A stretch of 60,057 bases of DNA, from positions 1 to 60,057 of the forward strand of contig CAILKX010000160.1 in NCBI GenBank assembly GCA_903834975.1. The letters are read 5' to 3'. Origin of the DNA: an uncultured Curvibacter sp. Lineage in GTDB: Bacteria > Pseudomonadota > Gammaproteobacteria > Burkholderiales > Burkholderiaceae_C. Under the pieces are notes generated by a model. That model ran no database searches. It was not told the DNA's origin and saw only the letters and a program-made list of their open reading frames with translations. Position numbers and translations under genes: made by a program. Positions 19,434 to 28,970 of the stretch are shown here, piece by piece; position 1 is the first letter of the stretch; every line of letters begins with the position of its first letter.

Positions 19434-22400
19434 TCAAGGCGCTGTGGTCTCCGCCGAGCCCACTTTCGCGACCTCCGGTGGGGCCTTGTGGTCGCTGGCG
19501 ATCCACAAGTAAACCGCCGGCACCACGAACAGCGTGAACAAGGTGCCAATCGACAAGCCTGAGAAGATCACAATGCCCATGGCTTGTCGGCCTGCTGCGC
19601 CCGCGCCCGAGGCAATCACCAGAGGGACCACCCCAAAGACCATGGCGGCGGTGGTCATCAAAATGGGGCGCAACCGAATGCTGGCGGCTTGTTGAATGGC
19701 TTCCCGTTTGGTGCTGCCTTCAGCGCGCAAATGGTTGGCCACTTCGACAATCAAGATGCCGTGTTTGCTGATCAAGCCCATCAAGGTGACCAAGCCCACC
19801 TCGGTGTAAATGTTCACCGAGCTGGCGCCCAGGAAAATGAACACCATCGCGCCAAACAAGGCCATGGGCACCGACACCAAGATCACCACCGGGTCGCGGA
19901 AGCTTTCAAATTGTGCGGCCAAGGCCAGGAACACAATGATCACCGCAAACATCAGCGTCACCATGAAACCACCCGACTCGCGCATGAACTGACGCGATTG
20001 ACCCGAGTAATCGACGGAGTAACCCGTGGGGGCCACCTCTTTAAGGGTGTCACGAAGGTATTGCAAAACCTCGCCTTGCGAGGCGCCTGAAACCCCCGAA
20101 ATGGTGACCGAGTTTTGCTGCTGGAATCGGTTGATGGACTCCGGCACCACCTTGTATTGAATCGACGCCACGGTGCTGGCCAGCACCTGCGAGCCGTTTG
20201 GCAAGCGCAGGTAAAAGTCCAACACATTGCTGGGGTTCAAGCGGTCCACTTGCTGCACTTGCGGAATCACTTTGTAGGAGCGACCGGCAATGGAGAAGTA
20301 GTTGACATACCCCCCGCCCAAGGCCGCGCCCAAGGCTTGGCCGACGTCTTGTTCGGACAAGCCCAACGCCGCCACTTTGCTGCGGTCAATCACCAAGTTG
20401 GCTTCCGGGGCGTCGACCTTCAGGTCCAAGTCGCTGAAGTAGAACTTGCCGGAGGCACGCACCTTGTCCATCATCTGTTGCGCCACCGCATTCAGATTCT
20501 CAAAAGGCTCGGTGGTGGTGATCACAAATTGCACCGGCAAACCGGAAGACCCAGGCAAGGCAGGGAACTGGAAGGCGGCGACGCGGACGCCGGCGATCTT
20601 GTTCCACATTTTCTGCAGCTCGATTTGAATTTGATGGGCGCTGCGGGTGCGGTCTTCCCAGTTCTTGAAAATCACCCCGCCAATGCCCGCGTTGATGGTG
20701 GGCGTACCGGTGATTTGGAACATTTGCTTGTATTCCGGCAGCGATTTGGCGGCTTGGAAAACCTGGTCTGAGTAGGTCAGCATTTGGTCGGCGGTCGCGG
20801 TGGGCGAGCCCTGCACAAACGACAACACAATGCCTTGGTCTTCCTCGGGGGCGAGTTCGCTTTGCGACATCTTGAACATCAAGCCCAAGAGCACAAACAA
20901 AATCGCACCGAGCACAATCAACACCGGCCACGTGTCCAGCAGGCTGCTCAAGGTGCGCTCGTAGCCGTTGCGGACTTTGTTGAAGACGCGGTCGATGGCC
21001 TGAACAAACTTGCCTTCGTCTTGATCGGGTCTGAAAAAGCGCGAGCACATCATCGGCGACAAGGTCAAGGCCACGATGCCCGACACCGTCACGGCGCCGG
21101 CCAACGTGAAGGCAAACTCGGTGAACAAGGCGCCCGTCAAACCGCCTTGGAAACCAATCGGCAAATACACCGCCACCAAGACCACGGTCATGGCCAAAAT
21201 CGGGCTGGCCAATTCGCGCGCCGCCATCAGGGCGGCTTGCATCGGCGAGGCATGGTCTTCGCGCATGTGCCGGTCGACGTTTTCCACCACGATGATGGCG
21301 TCGTCCACCACCAAGCCGATCGCCAGCACCAGCGCCAGCAAGGTCAGCAAGTTGATCGAATACCCCAGCACCAACATGATGAAGAAGGTGCCGATCAGCG
21401 ACAAGGGCATTGCCACCAAGGGCACGATCACGGCGCGGAAACTGCCCAAGAACAAATAAATCACCACCGTCACAATCAGCAAGGCCTCGACCAAGGTCTT
21501 GACCACTTCGTAAATGGAGGTGTTGATGAAGTCGGTGGAGTCATAAACCACCTGACCGGTCACGCCGGCGGGCAACTGGCGCTTGATCTCTGGCACGGCT
21601 TCTCGGACCAGCTTGGCGACGTCCAGAATATTGGCATCCGGGGCCACCTTGATCCCGATGAAAACCGATCGGGTCCCGCTGAACGCGACGTTGAAATCGT
21701 AGTTCTCAGAACCCAAGGTGACATTCGCAACGTCTTTCAAACGAACCGAGGTGTCACCACTTTGTTTGATGATCAGGTTTTTGAAGTCTTCCACGGAGTG
21801 GAGATCGGTGCCGCCGGTCAACGGCACCCGCACCATTTGGCCCTTGGTCGAGCCAACCGCTGCCAAGTAGTTGTTGGCGGCCATGGCGGCGCTCACATCG
21901 GCGGCGGTGACGTTGTAAGAGGCCATGCGTTGGGTGTCGAGCCAAGCGCGCAACGCAAAGAGGCGGGCACCCAAGAGCTCGGCGGTTTGCACGCCAGGGA
22001 TCGAGTCCAGTTTGGGTTTGACGGAACGGATCAAGAAATCGGTGACGTCGTTGGTGGGCAACTCGTCGCTGTAAAACCCCAGGTACATGGCGTCGGTGGT
22101 CTGACCCATTTGCACCGTCAGCACGGGTTGTTGGGCTTGCGGGGGCAACTGGTTGCGCACCGAAGCCACTTGGGTGTTGATTTCAGTCAGCGCCCGGTTC
22201 GCGTCGTAGTTCAAGCGCAGGGTGGCGGTGATGGTCGAGACCCCGGTGATGCTGCTCGACGACAAATAGTCAATGCCCTGCGCTTGGGCAATGGCCGACT
22301 CCAAGGGCTGGGTAATGAAGCCGGCCACGGTTTGTGCATCGGCGCCAAAGTAAGCCGTCGAAATGGTCACCACGCCGTTTTGGGTGCGCGGGTATTGGTT

Positions 22401-22502
22401 GATCGGCAGGCTGAACAACGAACGCAGGCCCAGCACGACGATCAGCAAGCTGACCACCGTCGCCAAGACAGGTCGACGAATAAAAATGTCAGTGAATTTC
22501 AT
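19434..22502 (-). CDS. RND efflux pump permease, HAE1 family (AcrB/MexB-like)
   Basis: MKFTDIFIRRPVLATVVSLLIVVLGLRSLFSLPINQYPR; DDAIIVVENVDRHM; GLISKHGILIVEVAN. Confidence 0.93.
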   Translation of the reverse strand: MKFTDIFIRRPVLATVVSLLIVVLGLRSLFSLPINQYPRTQNGVVTISTAYFGADAQTVAGFITQPLESAIAQAQGIDYLSSSSITGVSTITATLRLNYDANRALTEINTQVASVRNQLPPQAQQPVLTVQMGQTTDAMYLGFYSDELPTNDVTDFLIRSVKPKLDSIPGVQTAELLGARLFALRAWLDTQRMASYNVTAADVSAAMAANNYLAAVGSTKGQMVRVPLTGGTDLHSVEDFKNLIIKQSGDTSVRLKDVANVTLGSENYDFNVAFSGTRSVFIGIKVAPDANILDVAKLVREAVPEIKRQLPAGVTGQVVYDSTDFINTSIYEVVKTLVEALLIVTVVIYLFLGSFRAVIVPLVAMPLSLIGTFFIMLVLGYSINLLTLLALVLAIGLVVDDAIIVVENVDRHMREDHASPMQAALMAARELASPILAMTVVLVAVYLPIGFQGGLTGALFTEFAFTLAGAVTVSGIVALTLSPMMCSRFFRPDQDEGKFVQAIDRVFNKVRNGYERTLSSLLDTWPVLIVLGAILFVLLGLMFKMSQSELAPEEDQGIVLSFVQGSPTATADQMLTYSDQVFQAAKSLPEYKQMFQITGTPTINAGIGGVIFKNWEDRTRSAHQIQIELQKMWNKIAGVRVAAFQFPALPGSSGLPVQFVITTTEPFENLNAVAQQMMDKVRASGKFYFSDLDLKVDAPEANLVIDRSKVAALGLSEQDVGQALGAALGGGYVNYFSIAGRSYKVIPQVQQVDRLNPSNVLDFYLRLPNGSQVLASTVASIQYKVVPESINRFQQQNSVTISGVSGASQGEVLQYLRDTLKEVAPTGYSVDYSGQSRQFMRESGGFMVTLMFAVIIVFLALAAQFESFRDPVVILVSVPMALFGAMVFIFLGASSVNIYTEVGLVTLMGLISKHGILIVEVANHLRAEGSTKREAIQQAASIRLRPILMTTAAMVFGVVPLVIASGAGAAGRQAMGIVIFSGLSIGTLFTLFVVPAVYLWIASDHKAPPEVAKVGSAETTAP

Positions 22503-22511
22503 GGGCCCGCC

Positions 22512-23639
22512 TCAATGTTCTTGGGGGGTGGGGTTGGGGCTGTTGGCGGGCAACACGCTGTTGTCGATGACCACGGGCGTGCCGTTCTTCAACTTGATTT
22601 GGCCAGTCGAAACCACTTCGTCACCGGCTTTCAGGCCTTTCAAAATCGCCACTTGGTCACCGCGGGTGGCGCCCGTGGTGACGAAAACCTGTTGCGCCAC
22701 CAAGGGCGTTTTGCCATCGGCGTCGGGCTTTTCGCCGGGCTTCAAAATGAACACCGTGGAGCCATAGGGATTGAAGGTAATGGCGGTTTGCGGCAAGGTC
22801 ACAAATTGGCCCTTGGTGCCCACTTCCAGGCCCGCCCGCACAAACATGCCAGGCAGCAAGCGCATTTGTGGGTTGTCCACGGTGGCTTGCAGCAAGACGT
22901 TGCGGGTGCCGGTGTCAACCACGGGGTTCAGCGCCGTCACGCGGCCGACCAGTTTTTGATCGGGGAATGCATCCAGGCTCAAGTTGACTTTTTGTCCCAA
23001 AGCCACTTTGGGCAACTCTTGTTGGGGCAGGTTGAAATTGGCGTAGATGGGTTGCAGCTGTTGCAGCGTGACCACTTTTTCACCGGGGTTCATGTATTGA
23101 CCGGGTTGCACCGAGGTAATGCCGGCGCGGCCGGAGAAAGGCGCGCGAATGGCCTTTTTGTCGACCAAGGATTGTTGGGCTTCAACTTGCGCGCGCTTGG
23201 CCTTCAAGTCGGCGGTATCGGCGTCCACCACGGCCTGGGCAATGGCTTTCACGGCCAATTGAGCGGTGTCACGCTTGAGGACCACTTCGGCCAGTTCTGC
23301 AGCGGCTTGCAACACATGCAATTGCGCCACCTCGGTGTCGGCGTTCAGTTGCACCAACAAGTCGCCGGCCTTGACGTTTTGGCCCGACTTGAAATTCACG
23401 CTGCGGACCAAACCGGCGATTTCGGTGGTCACGTCGACACCGCGAACGGGCACCAGACTGCCCACCGAGTTCAGCTGGGGTTGCCAGTCTTGTAATTCGG
23501 CTTTGATGGTGCTGACGGTTTGTGCCCCGGGTTTGGGGGCACTGGCGATCAGTTTCTGAATGTGCAGATAAAAGCCAAAGGCCAGGCCAGCCACCAACAC
23601 AATCACAAAGGCCAGCATGATGAGCATGCGTTTGGTCAT
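22512..23639 (-). CDS. RND efflux periplasmic adaptor subunit
   Basis: VRGVDVTTEIAGLVRSVNFKSGQNVKAGDLLVQL; IRAPFSGRAGITSVQPGQY. Confidence 0.9.
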   Translation of the reverse strand: MTKRMLIMLAFVIVLVAGLAFGFYLHIQKLIASAPKPGAQTVSTIKAELQDWQPQLNSVGSLVPVRGVDVTTEIAGLVRSVNFKSGQNVKAGDLLVQLNADTEVAQLHVLQAAAELAEVVLKRDTAQLAVKAIAQAVVDADTADLKAKRAQVEAQQSLVDKKAIRAPFSGRAGITSVQPGQYMNPGEKVVTLQQLQPIYANFNLPQQELPKVALGQKVNLSLDAFPDQKLVGRVTALNPVVDTGTRNVLLQATVDNPQMRLLPGMFVRAGLEVGTKGQFVTLPQTAITFNPYGSTVFILKPGEKPDADGKTPLVAQQVFVTTGATRGDQVAILKGLKAGDEVVSTGQIKLKNGTPVVIDNSVLPANSPNPTPQEH

Positions 23640-23663
23640 GAAAATTCTCCGATCCATTCAAAA

Positions 23664-25133
23664 TTAAGGTTGCCACCAGCCGCCACCGAGCGACTGGAAC
23701 AAGGCGGCCGTGTCGGCCAATCGGGCGGCGCGGGCGCCCACCACGGCGATGCGTGCTTGTTGGTAATTGCGTTGCGCATCCAGCAAATTAAGGTAGCTGA
23801 CGCCGCCCACTTGGTACTGCGTTTGGCTCAAGTCCAACAGTTGTTTGGCGGCATTTTCGGCCTCCACTTGGGCGTGCAACGCCTGTGCGTCTTGAGACAA
23901 AGCGGTCAGGCTGTCGGCCACGTTTTGGAAAGCTTGCAGCACGGTGGCACGGTATTGTTCGCCCGCCGCTTCATAAGCCGCTTGGGCAGCGCGCTCTTTG
24001 GCTTTCAAAGCGCCGCCGTTAAAAATCGGTTGGGTCAGGCCGCCGATCAGGTTCCAAAAGCCCCATTTGCCAATCAACAAATCGCCAGCGGTCGGGGCAG
24101 TCGCCCCCAGGCTGGCGGTCAAGTTGATTTGGGGATACAAGTTGGCCGTGGCCACCCCTGCCTGTGCGGCGGCTTGGTGCCAGAGCGCTTCGCTGGCGCG
24201 GATGTCGGGGCGTTGTCGCACCAAGTCGGCGGCCAAGGACACCGGAATGTCCACGGGCAACTTCAATTGGGCCAAGTCAAGCGGGGGCAAGCCGGCTTCG
24301 CTCGGCAGCTTGCCCACATAAACCGCCAGTTGATGACGGGCCTGAGCCAGCGCTTTTTCAAGGGGTGGCAGTTGAACTTGGGTGTTGTTGACCAAGGCGC
24401 GTTGAGACAACACCGGGTTCAGGCTCACGCCACCCAATTGGTGTTGTTGCTCTAAAACCTGCAACTGCTCGTTTTGAAGGCGCAACAACGCGCGGGTGGT
24501 TTGGAGTTGCTCGCGCAGCGAGGCTTCGCGGATGGCCGTGGTCACCACATTCGCGGTCAAAGCCAGTTTGGCGCCTTCTAATTGGAACCGTTGGAAATCC
24601 ACCAACGATTGCTGGGCTTCCAATGCCCTTTTGTTGGCGCCAAACAGGTCCAGGTTGTAAGACACATTGACGCTGGCATTGAACAGATTGGTGTCAAAAC
24701 TGCTGAGTCCGGTCTGCGCCAAGGCGGTTCGCTCGCGCCCCCCTTGCAAGGCCAAGGCGGCGTTGGGCAGCGCCAGTGAGCCGTAGGCGGCGGTGTAGCT
24801 TTCTTCGGCTTGCTTGAGGTTGGCTTTGGCCGCCTCTAAAGTCGGGTTGTGGGCCAAGGCCTGCTTCAGTAAATCGTCGAGGGCAGGCGAATTGAAAACC
24901 GTCCACCATTGGGCTTGGAGGCCTTTAAAGGCTTTCGCACTTTCAGGGCCGCCCAAACGTTGGGCTTCACCCAGCAAACCGGCGCTGCCAGCGGTGGTTT
25001 CCGCCAAGGCTTGTTCGGTATAGCGGGCCCCCGTGATCGGCGCCGCTGGTGTTTGAAAGTCAGGGCCTTGCGCACAGCCAGCCAAAAAGGCCAACGTGGC
25101 CGTGGCCAGCAAGGTCGGCAAACAAGGGTTCAT
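23664..25133 (-). CDS. Efflux transporter outer membrane factor (NodT/OprM family lipoprotein)
   Basis: Lipobox LAGCAQGPDF; RPDIRASEALWHQAAAQAGVATANLYPQINLTASLG. Confidence 0.92.
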   Translation of the reverse strand: MNPCLPTLLATATLAFLAGCAQGPDFQTPAAPITGARYTEQALAETTAGSAGLLGEAQRLGGPESAKAFKGLQAQWWTVFNSPALDDLLKQALAHNPTLEAAKANLKQAEESYTAAYGSLALPNAALALQGGRERTALAQTGLSSFDTNLFNASVNVSYNLDLFGANKRALEAQQSLVDFQRFQLEGAKLALTANVVTTAIREASLREQLQTTRALLRLQNEQLQVLEQQHQLGGVSLNPVLSQRALVNNTQVQLPPLEKALAQARHQLAVYVGKLPSEAGLPPLDLAQLKLPVDIPVSLAADLVRQRPDIRASEALWHQAAAQAGVATANLYPQINLTASLGATAPTAGDLLIGKWGFWNLIGGLTQPIFNGGALKAKERAAQAAYEAAGEQYRATVLQAFQNVADSLTALSQDAQALHAQVEAENAAKQLLDLSQTQYQVGGVSYLNLLDAQRNYQQARIAVVGARAARLADTAALFQSLGGGWWQP

Positions 25134-25203
25134 CCTTCAGATCCTTTGTGATGGAGTGGGCGCTGCTTGAAAAGAGCAGGAGGGATGATAGCGATATTTA
25201 TTG

Positions 25204-25223
25204 AACCTTGACTAAGCAAGGTT
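25204..25223. promoter_or_regulatory. Inverted repeat AACCTTG-N6-CAAGGTT upstream of the RND operon
   Basis: Perfect 7-bp arms in the divergent intergenic region between the OMF gene and the pseudouridine synthase gene. Confidence 0.45.
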
Positions 25224-25253
25224 TTTAAAGTTTGGGCCCAAGGTCGATAATCG

Positions 25254-26189
25254 GTGCCAGTGAGGGTGTGCCCGTCGCGCCCTTTTTTTCCCTTTTATTT
25301 TCTTTTTCTTTTTCTTTTCGACCGACCGTTTGTGAATCGCCCTCTTTTTCAACGCGCCCCAAAACCCATCGCCCGTCCCGATGCAAAATCGCCCCCCCTT
25401 TCGGCGTCCACCCCCGAGGCGGCGGGTGATGGCAGCGTGCGCTTGAACAAACGCATGGCCGACTTGGGCCTTTGCTCGCGGCGCGAGGCCGATGCCTGGA
25501 TTGAGCAGGGCTGGGTCAAAGTCAACGGGCAGGTCGCGCCGATGGGGTTGCGGGTGGTCCTTCAAGACCGCATCGAGGTCGACCCCCGTGCTCGCGGACA
25601 CCAAGAGCAACAGGTGACGGTGTTGTTGCACAAGCCCATGGGCTACGTGAGCGGCCAAGCGGAAGACGGCCATGAACCCGCCGTGGTGCTGGTGCAAGCC
25701 CGCAATCGCTGGGCGCAAGACACCTCGCCTCACCGTTTTCAGCCCAGCCAATTGCGCGGACTTGCCCCCGCGGGTCGATTGGACATTGACTCGGTCGGCC
25801 TCTTGGTGCTGACCCAGGACGGTCGGGTGGCGCGGCAGCTGATTGGCGAAGATTCGGGGACTGAAAAAGAGTACTTGGTGCGCGTGGTTTATCTGCCTTC
25901 GGCCACGACGACGAATGTCCAGGCGGTCTTTCCGGCTGACCAATTGGCGCGCTTGCGCCACGGCCTGAGCCTAGATGGGCAAGCTTTGAAGCCGGCGCAA
26001 GTGGATTGGCAGAACCCAGAACAGCTGCGTTTTGTCTTAAAAGAAGGCAAAAAGCGCCAAATTCGCCGAATGTGCGAACAAGTGGGCCTCAAAGTGGTGG
26101 GTTTGAAGCGCATCCGGATTGGCAAAGTGACGTTGGGCAACTTGCCCGTGGGCCAGTGGCGTTACCTGGGTCCGCACGAAAAATTCTGA
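25254..26189 (+). CDS. Pseudouridine synthase (S4 domain, RsuA/RluB/RluF-like); true start uncertain
   Basis: RLNKRMADLGLCSRREADAWIEQGWVKVNG; GLAPAGRLDIDSVGLLVLTQDG; EGKKRQIRRMCEQVGLKV. Confidence 0.88.
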   Translation: MPVRVCPSRPFFPFYFLFLFLFDRPFVNRPLFQRAPKPIARPDAKSPPLSASTPEAAGDGSVRLNKRMADLGLCSRREADAWIEQGWVKVNGQVAPMGLRVVLQDRIEVDPRARGHQEQQVTVLLHKPMGYVSGQAEDGHEPAVVLVQARNRWAQDTSPHRFQPSQLRGLAPAGRLDIDSVGLLVLTQDGRVARQLIGEDSGTEKEYLVRVVYLPSATTTNVQAVFPADQLARLRHGLSLDGQALKPAQVDWQNPEQLRFVLKEGKKRQIRRMCEQVGLKVVGLKRIRIGKVTLGNLPVGQWRYLGPHEKF

Positions 26190-26240
26190 CCCCCCTTTCT
26201 TCCCCTTTTTTTGACCCGGGAATTTGTTGCGCGCGGGGCG

Positions 26241-26268
26241 CTTGAAATTTTTCAGGCCGCCCTCAAGT
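26241..26268 (+). promoter_or_regulatory. Putative RpoH (sigma-32)-type promoter upstream of htpG
   Basis: CTTGAAA (26241-26247), then a CCTCAAGT element at 26261-26268 after a 13-nt spacer; the downstream gene is the heat-shock gene htpG. Confidence 0.45.
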
Positions 26269-26362
26269 CCTTAAGCATCTCTTTTTCTTTCCCTGTTTTT
26301 ACTTTCTCAGTCCATTTTTCGTCTTTTCCAGTTATTTCTCGTTATTCCTCTCGTGACGCCCT

Positions 26363-28246
26363 ATGACCAAACAAACCCATTCCTTCCAAGCCGAAGTGGC
26401 CCAACTCCTGCATTTGGTGACGCATTCGCTGTATTCGAACCCCGAAATTTTTGTCCGCGAGCTGGTTTCCAACGCCTCCGATGCCGCCGACAAGCTTCGT
26501 TTTGAAGGCTTGAACAACGCCGCCCTGTATGAAGACAACCCCAATTTGGAAGTGCGCATCGCCTTTGACAAAGACGCCCGCACGCTGAGCATCACCGACA
26601 CCGGCATCGGCCTGACCGAGCAGGAGGCCATCGACAATTTGGGCACCATCGCCAAGAGCGGCACCAAGGACTTCATGGGCAAGTTGAGTGGAGACCAAAA
26701 GGCCGACGCGCAGTTGATCGGCCAGTTTGGTGTGGGCTTTTATTCGGGTTTCATCGTGGCCGACAAAATCACCGTCGAGTCACGCCGAGCTGGCGTTCCG
26801 GCAGACCAAGGTGTGCGCTGGGTCAGCGGGGGCACCGGCGACTTTGAGGTCGAAACCATCCACCGGCCCGAGCGCGGCACCACCATCACCCTGCATTTGC
26901 GTGACGACGCCGAAGAATATTTGAACGCTTGGAAACTCAAGAGCCTGATTAACAAATACTCCGACCACATCAGCTTGCCCATCTTGATGGAAAAGGAAGC
27001 GTGGAAAGAGGGCGAAAACGACCAGCCTGGCAGCATGGTCAAAACCGGCGAGTGGGAAACCGTCAACCAGGCGAATGCGCTCTGGACCCGCCCCAAAAAA
27101 GACATCAGCGAAGAACAGTACACCGAGTTCTACAAGGCCATCAGCCACGACCACGAGGCCCCACTCACTTGGGCGCACAACCGCGTTGAGGGCAATACCG
27201 AATACACGCAGTTGCTCTATATCCCGAGCAAAGCCCCGTTTGACCTTTGGAACCGCGACAAAAAAGCCGGCATTAAGCTCTACGTGAAGCGCGTTTTCAT
27301 CATGGACGACGCTGAAGCCCTGATGCCCACCTACTTGCGGTTTGTCAAAGGCGTGATCGACTCGGCCGACTTGCCTTTGAACGTGAGCCGCGAACTCTTG
27401 CAAGAAAGCCGTGACGTGCGCGCCATCCGCGACGGCTCCACCAAACGCGTGTTGTCGATGTTGGAAGACTTGGCCAAGCAAGAAGACAAGACCCCATACA
27501 ACCAGTTTTATGCCGAATTCGGCGCCGTGCTCAAAGAAGGTTTGGGCGAAGACTTTGCCAACAAAGACCGCCTCGCCAAGTTGCTGCGTTACGCCAGCAC
27601 CCAAAGCGACACGCCCAGCGTCAGCTTGGCCGACTACAAAGCCCGCATGAAAGAGGGCCAAGACGCCATTTACTACATCACCGCCGACACCTTGGCCGCG
27701 GCCAAGAACAGCCCTCAACTTGAAGTCTTCAAGAAAAAGGGCATCGAGGTTTTGCTGATGAGCGACCGTGTGGACGAGTGGTCGCTCAATTACTTGCAAG
27801 AGTTTGACGGCACGCCGCTGCAAAGCGTCGCCAAGGGTGCCGTGGACTTGGGCAAGCTGCAAGATGAAACTGAAAAGAAAGCCGCCGAAGAGGCCGCAGA
27901 AGCCTTCAAGCCTTTACTCGCCAAGCTCAAGGAAGCGTTAAAGGAAAAGGCCGAAGACGTTCGCGTGACCACCCGCTTGGTCGACTCGCCCGCCTGCTTG
28001 GTGGTCCAAGACGACGGCATGAGCACCCAACTCGCTCGCCTGCTGAAGCAAGCCGGTCAGCAAGCGCCTGAGAGCAAGCCCGTGTTGGAAATCAATGCCG
28101 AACACGCTTTGGTTAAAAAGCTCGACGGCAGCGTGCACTTCCATGATTTGGCGCACATCTTGTTTGACCAAGCGCTGCTTGCCGAAGGCGGATTGCCAGA
28201 AGACCCCGCGGCCTATGTGCGCCGTGTGAACGCGTTGCTGGTTTAA
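26363..28246 (+). CDS. htpG: Molecular chaperone HtpG (Hsp90)
   Basis: [58 protein letters not shown]. Confidence 0.96.
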   Translation: MTKQTHSFQAEVAQLLHLVTHSLYSNPEIFVRELVSNASDAADKLRFEGLNNAALYEDNPNLEVRIAFDKDARTLSITDTGIGLTEQEAIDNLGTIAKSGTKDFMGKLSGDQKADAQLIGQFGVGFYSGFIVADKITVESRRAGVPADQGVRWVSGGTGDFEVETIHRPERGTTITLHLRDDAEEYLNAWKLKSLINKYSDHISLPILMEKEAWKEGENDQPGSMVKTGEWETVNQANALWTRPKKDISEEQYTEFYKAISHDHEAPLTWAHNRVEGNTEYTQLLYIPSKAPFDLWNRDKKAGIKLYVKRVFIMDDAEALMPTYLRFVKGVIDSADLPLNVSRELLQESRDVRAIRDGSTKRVLSMLEDLAKQEDKTPYNQFYAEFGAVLKEGLGEDFANKDRLAKLLRYASTQSDTPSVSLADYKARMKEGQDAIYYITADTLAAAKNSPQLEVFKKKGIEVLLMSDRVDEWSLNYLQEFDGTPLQSVAKGAVDLGKLQDETEKKAAEEAAEAFKPLLAKLKEALKEKAEDVRVTTRLVDSPACLVVQDDGMSTQLARLLKQAGQQAPESKPVLEINAEHALVKKLDGSVHFHDLAHILFDQALLAEGGLPEDPAAYVRRVNALLV

Positions 28247-28249
28247 AAC

Positions 28250-28808
28250 TTAGAGCGGGCGCCCCAAGCGCTTTTCGACTTCGCGCTTTTCCCATTCCGG
28301 TCCCAGAGGGCCTAAATGGGTGAACACCCCGAAGGCTGTGCATCAACAGACCCAAGCCCCAGCCGAGGGCAGGCCAGTAAAACCACAAATGCTGGGGAGA
28401 GGTCATCAGGTTGATCAAGGCGAGGAAGGGGATTACCAGCACAAAAGCGCCCAAATGCCCGTAAAAACCGCGCAATCGACGCACTTGCTGGAAGGCCAGC
28501 ATTTCTTCTAATTCGCGTGCCCGATCGTGAAGGGCTTGGGGAGGGGGCTGAATGGCTGGCGTGGTCGGCACCGTTGGTGACAGGTTGGTGCTGTTTTCGT
28601 TCACGCTGTGGGTCAGGCTGTCGGTCATGTCGGGCTCCTTGAGGGCTGAAAAGTCGATTTGAAACACAGACGCCAAAGACTTCAACGACTCCACACTGCC
28701 TGGCTGACCTTGCTCCATGCGCTGAATGGTGCGCACACTCAGGCCGCTTAAATCGGCCAGTTGTTGCTGTGACCAGCCCTTTTGCAATCGCAGTTTTTGA
28801 ATCAGCAT
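28250..28808 (-). pseudogene. XRE family regulator with 2TM domain; apparent 1-nt frameshift near 28331 (ORF track reads through to 28113)
   Basis: N-terminal HTH (LRLQKGWSQQQLADLSGLSVRTIQRMEQG), then a two-TM segment; omitting one base near 28331 restores GVFTHLGPLGPEWEKREVEKRLGRPL* ending at 28250, 3 bp from the htpG stop. Confidence 0.65.
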
Positions 28809-28873
28809 GGGTTCTCCTTTGTCTGTGCCGCCATCCTAGGCACCGCGTTGGGTTTTGAACACGTCAGCCACCT

Positions 28874-28934
28874 GACACAGGCCGGACAAAGCCCCGACAA
28901 AGGGGCGACAAAGGGGCGACAGCGGGGCGACAAG
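28874..28934. repeat. Helically phased 11-bp direct repeats (GACA core x6; best units GGGGCGACAAA)
   Basis: GACA at 28874, 28885, 28896, 28907, 28918, 28929 (exactly 11 bp apart), upstream of the XRE-2TM gene start at 28808. Confidence 0.8.
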
Positions 28935-28970
28935 ACCTTCACCCATCGCGTCCACCGGCTAAAAAAGCGA

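Noticed and set aside
20784-23495. 903-aa open frame antisense to the RND pump and adaptor genes
   Set aside because: Low-complexity His/Gln/Gly-rich translation with no domain motifs; the opposite strand encodes clear AcrB-like and adaptor proteins, so it is a codon-bias artefact.
25212-25961. Antisense ORF ending in a poly-Lys tail (KKKKKKIKGKKRARR)
   Set aside because: The Lys run is the reverse complement of the pyrimidine tract; the sense strand encodes a pseudouridine synthase.
26780-27862. 360-aa antisense ORF within htpG
   Set aside because: htpG is unambiguous; the antisense frame is a mirror of its codon usage.
28113-28249. C-terminal extension of the XRE ORF antisense to htpG
   Set aside because: Best explained by a frameshift near 28331 rather than a genuine coding overlap.
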